Source of the DNA: Planctomycetota bacterium
GTDB taxonomy: Bacteria > Planctomycetota > UBA1135 > GCA-002686595
Length of the DNA stretch: 37,266 bases
Direction of reading: 5' to 3'
Assembly: GCA_002686945.1 (NCBI GenBank)
Contig: NYYZ01000008.1
Span: 27,419-64,684 of the forward strand
The position numbers and the translations under genes are program-made. The stretch's first letter is position 1. Each line of letters starts with the position of its first letter. Shown piece after piece: positions 34,863 to 37,266 of the stretch. The notes beneath the pieces are model-generated. The model did not search any database. It had not been told where the DNA came from and was given only the letters and a program-made list of their open reading frames with translations.

Positions 34863-36971
34863 TCATCTGAGCTGGGCGTCCAGCAAGGCCGCAGCTACGA
34901 ACGCACGCCTTGCTTCTCCGATCCCTTTGCCTTCTCGCGAGGGATGGACCCGGTTGGTCAACAGGATCAGGAAGAGGTCTTGGTCCGGATCGATCCAAAG
35001 GGCCGTGCCCGTGAATCCGGTGTGGTACAGGGTGCGAGGCCCGAGTCCTGGGTAGCGCTCTCCTGCTCGCTGCCAGCCGAGGCGTTGTCCATGGGCTCCG
35101 CTCAAGACCCGGTCCAGTGCTGACTCCGGCAATATGCGAGCTTCGTCCTTTTCCACCCGCAACCATTCGCGACAGAAGGCAGCCAGGTCGAGACCCGAGG
35201 CAAAGAGTCCCGCATGGGCAGTCTGGCCCCCGGCTGCACGGGAGTTTTCATCGTGCACGACCCCATGGTGATAGCCCCCTTCTTCGCGCTCTTCGGTTGG
35301 AGCGATCAGGAACTGATTCTGGTTGAGTGGGATTCGAGTGGCGCTGGTGAGACCCAGTGGCCGGAAGATGCGGTCTTGTTCCAGCACTGCCTGGGGAGTT
35401 TGGGTGCAAGCTTCCAATGCCGCACCCAGGAGGATCAGTCCCAGGTCGCTGTAGGCGCGCATCTTGCCCGGAGCGTGTTCGAGAGGTTCTTGTTGTACCA
35501 GCGCGAGCAGTTCCTGGTAGCTGGATGCTTCTGTGTAGAAGGGTTTCCAGGGGGCCAGACCCGAAGTGTGCGTCAGGAGATGGTCGAGCCGCACTTGACG
35601 GCGGAGAGAATCCTGCGGGGCACCTGCGAGGAATTCGGGCAGGTGGGTGCCCAGGGGATCTGAGAGGGAGAGCAGGCCCTCTTCTTCCAGCAAGAGCGCC
35701 AGTGTTGTGGTGCTGACCACTTTGGTGAGGGAAGCCAGATCCCAAAGCGTTGTAGCCCTGGGGCTCGTCCGCTTGTCGAGGCCCAACTGCCCCAGGAGGA
35801 TGACCCTGGCGGGTTGGTTGCGGCCACCCATGATTGCAACGGTCCCTGGAAATACTCCCTCGGCGATCGCCTTGTTGAGCACGGTCCTGGTTGCGGAACC
35901 GGGCCAGGAGTGGTTGCGCAGAAGACCATCGCCCACCCGTTCGTGTGCTGGAGAAGTGGCCAGCCAGCGGTTCAGGTCCTCTTGATTGAGCGCGCGTCGC
36001 CAAAGGAGCAGAGACTTGGGATTTGTGGACCCTTGGCGTGTGGTCAGGGTGATGGTCTCGCGCTCTCGCTGGAAGATCCGCTGGCTGAACGGGAATTGGG
36101 CGGGCGCTTCAACAAGACCCAGGTCCTCCAGCCGTTGCAGCAGGGCCTGAGGGTCGCCTGTGAATTCCCACAGAACTTCTCCCTCCATGCCCGGGGGACG
36201 GCCCGCTTGGACTACACGTGCGTTCTTGCCTACCGCTGCGCCCCAGCTGTCGGGCACATCAAAGGTCGCAAGGCTCGGGTCCAGGGGCGGGGAGGCGATG
36301 AAACCATGCTCGCGGATTGCTGTCTTGAGAGTGCCCTGCAGGTTGAGGTAATCAGTCAGGTTCTTGGCAATGACCTTGTAGCGTGCACCGGCGCTTACCA
36401 ACCCGATGGCTCGTGCACTTGTTTCGACCCAGCTTTGGCCTGAGATTGCCTCCCGCCAGGGGCCTTGCGGTTGGTCCGTCAGGGGGTCGCGGCCCATGCT
36501 CGCGCGCACGCTTGCTTTGACGTCGCAATATCCTGGAAGGTGCAGGGTCTCCTCAGAGTTCAATTCCAGAATCACCCACAGGTCTGGGGTGCGCCGCACC
36601 GTCAGGGGTTGGGAGGACCTTGGAAACCATGCCACTTCGCGCACACCCGGAACCTCGGTCAATTCATGGGCCAGGGCTAGCCCTACTTCGCGCAGCAGGC
36701 GACTGTCATCAAGGCCCACGATCCAGATTCGCTCCACTGCCAGGGGAGTTGCTTGATAACGGTTCTGAAGCACCCCCCCGTCGGTTTGATCACCGAAGGC
36801 AAGGGCGGCCGCGGAGTATGTGATTCCGCTGCTTTCGACCCCCGCGCTGGACCAGCCCCGGCCTTGCATGGTCAGCACAAGGGGTTCGTCATCGATTCCA
36901 TGCAGGGGCAGCCAGCTGAATGCGCAGGCCAGGGCGAGCAGCAGGATCAGGGGCTTGCGGAGGCGCTGCAT
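34863..36971 (-). CDS. class C beta-lactamase-like serine hydrolase with novel N-terminal domain
   Basis: 702 residues from the ATG at 36969-36971, chosen for its signal peptide (KPLILLLALACAFSWLPL). Residues about 25-330 form a region I do not recognise. The C-terminal domain (about 350-702) is of the beta-lactamase/DD-peptidase type: nucleophile Ser414 and Lys417 in ASLTK, AYSDLG as the YxN equivalent and YHTGFTGT as the KTG box. Such proteins are esterases or DD-peptidases rather than resistance enzymes. It is divergent from the gene at 37072. An upstream in-frame extension to 37229 is not supported. Confidence 0.82.
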   Translation of the reverse strand: MQRLRKPLILLLALACAFSWLPLHGIDDEPLVLTMQGRGWSSAGVESSGITYSAAALAFGDQTDGGVLQNRYQATPLAVERIWIVGLDDSRLLREVGLALAHELTEVPGVREVAWFPRSSQPLTVRRTPDLWVILELNSEETLHLPGYCDVKASVRASMGRDPLTDQPQGPWREAISGQSWVETSARAIGLVSAGARYKVIAKNLTDYLNLQGTLKTAIREHGFIASPPLDPSLATFDVPDSWGAAVGKNARVVQAGRPPGMEGEVLWEFTGDPQALLQRLEDLGLVEAPAQFPFSQRIFQRERETITLTTRQGSTNPKSLLLWRRALNQEDLNRWLATSPAHERVGDGLLRNHSWPGSATRTVLNKAIAEGVFPGTVAIMGGRNQPARVILLGQLGLDKRTSPRATTLWDLASLTKVVSTTTLALLLEEEGLLSLSDPLGTHLPEFLAGAPQDSLRRQVRLDHLLTHTSGLAPWKPFYTEASSYQELLALVQQEPLEHAPGKMRAYSDLGLILLGAALEACTQTPQAVLEQDRIFRPLGLTSATRIPLNQNQFLIAPTEEREEGGYHHGVVHDENSRAAGGQTAHAGLFASGLDLAAFCREWLRVEKDEARILPESALDRVLSGAHGQRLGWQRAGERYPGLGPRTLYHTGFTGTALWIDPDQDLFLILLTNRVHPSREGKGIGEARRAFVAAALLDAQLR

Positions 36972-37071
36972 GGGATCGGAGGATAAGCTCTCGGCCTCGT
37001 TCCCGGGCACAGAATCAAAAAGCCTGGACAAGGGGTAACCCCGCGCGAATCCTGTCCTATCTTGGCCCTGC

Positions 37072-37266
37072 GTGTGGTCTTCTCTCATTTTGACCGGCTG
37101 CTTGCTTTCTCCCGCAAGCCAGACCGAGACACCCTCTGTGGTTGAAGTCAATCGAGCCATCGATTCTGGGGTCCGGTACTTGCGGGAAATCCAGCGTCTC
37201 GATGGGTCATTTGGCGGGCAAGAGCGCATGGGGCTGACAGCTCTCCTGACCTATGCGCTGATCAAG
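37072..37266 (+). CDS. 5' part of a secreted toroid-like repeat protein (partial)
   Basis: From GTG 37072 the frame stays open to the window end (65 codons). It starts with a short hydrophobic leader and possible lipobox LTGC, then AIDSGVRYLREIQRLDGSFG and MGLTALLTYALIK. The pattern of an ALxxL-type helix and DGSFG is typical of the alpha/alpha toroid repeats of prenyltransferase/squalene cyclase-like proteins, which are often secreted in Planctomycetota. The start is uncertain because the leader is short and lacks a basic N-terminus. Confidence 0.6.
   Translation, partial: MWSSLILTGCLLSPASQTETPSVVEVNRAIDSGVRYLREIQRLDGSFGGQERMGLTALLTYALIK

Overview
The window is a gene-dense, high-GC bacterial chromosome segment. 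It fits a Planctomycetota-type organism (inferred). It is rich in secreted, lipoprotein and membrane proteins such as HEAT-repeat and VWA proteins, a sulfatase-like hydrolase, DPP-IV and M1 peptidases and a toroid-like repeat protein. Shine-Dalgarno motifs are rare or weak, and short convergent or divergent gene pairs alternate. No tRNA, rRNA, CRISPR array, transposase or integrase was recognised, so this looks like resident chromosome.

Layout. (i) 22-2158 (-): a likely operon of a DUF6919-like protein, a MauE/DoxX-like membrane protein with a C-terminal CxxC thioredoxin-like domain, and a lipoprotein that is a stand-alone copy of that domain. (ii) 2206-10313 (+): sodium:solute symporter, PilT ATPase, DPP-IV-type S9 peptidase, secreted HEAT protein and class V aminotransferase. 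(iii) 10324-19893: a mirror-symmetric beta-glucan (probably cellulose) synthesis and export locus. A GH5 glycosidase and a BcsA-like synthase point left; a BcsC-like TPR/beta-barrel lipoprotein and a second GH5 point right from a shared 216-bp divergent region. (iv) 19835-21788 (-): zinc-ribbon membrane protein, YtxJ-like bacilliredoxin and an unknown lipoprotein. (v) 21902-26025: secreted amidohydrolase, divergent from an M1 aminopeptidase (LTA4H type) translationally coupled to a dimethylargininase-like hydrolase. (vi) 26026-27311: a gene-poor stretch with two tandem hairpins and two diverged copies of a roughly 140-bp promoter-leader module on the minus strand around an Ala-rich ORF. (vii) 27312-37266: sulfatase-like lipoprotein, HEAT+VWA protein, rhomboid protease, a zinc-ribbon gene interrupted by an in-frame TGA, a transglutaminase-alpha/beta hydrolase fusion, YciB, a class C beta-lactamase-like serine hydrolase and the start of a toroid-like secreted protein.

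Two points stand out. The synthase of the glucan locus carries two PilZ domains with complementary motif changes and a fused TPR tail, and no BcsB is seen beside it. In region vi, the two module copies share -10 boxes at identical spacing, a 21-bp-spaced direct repeat upstream, and a hairpin whose stem changes while an UNCG tetraloop is kept. That pattern suggests a regulated promoter plus structured RNA that I could not match to a known family. All domain names come from reading motifs, without database searches.
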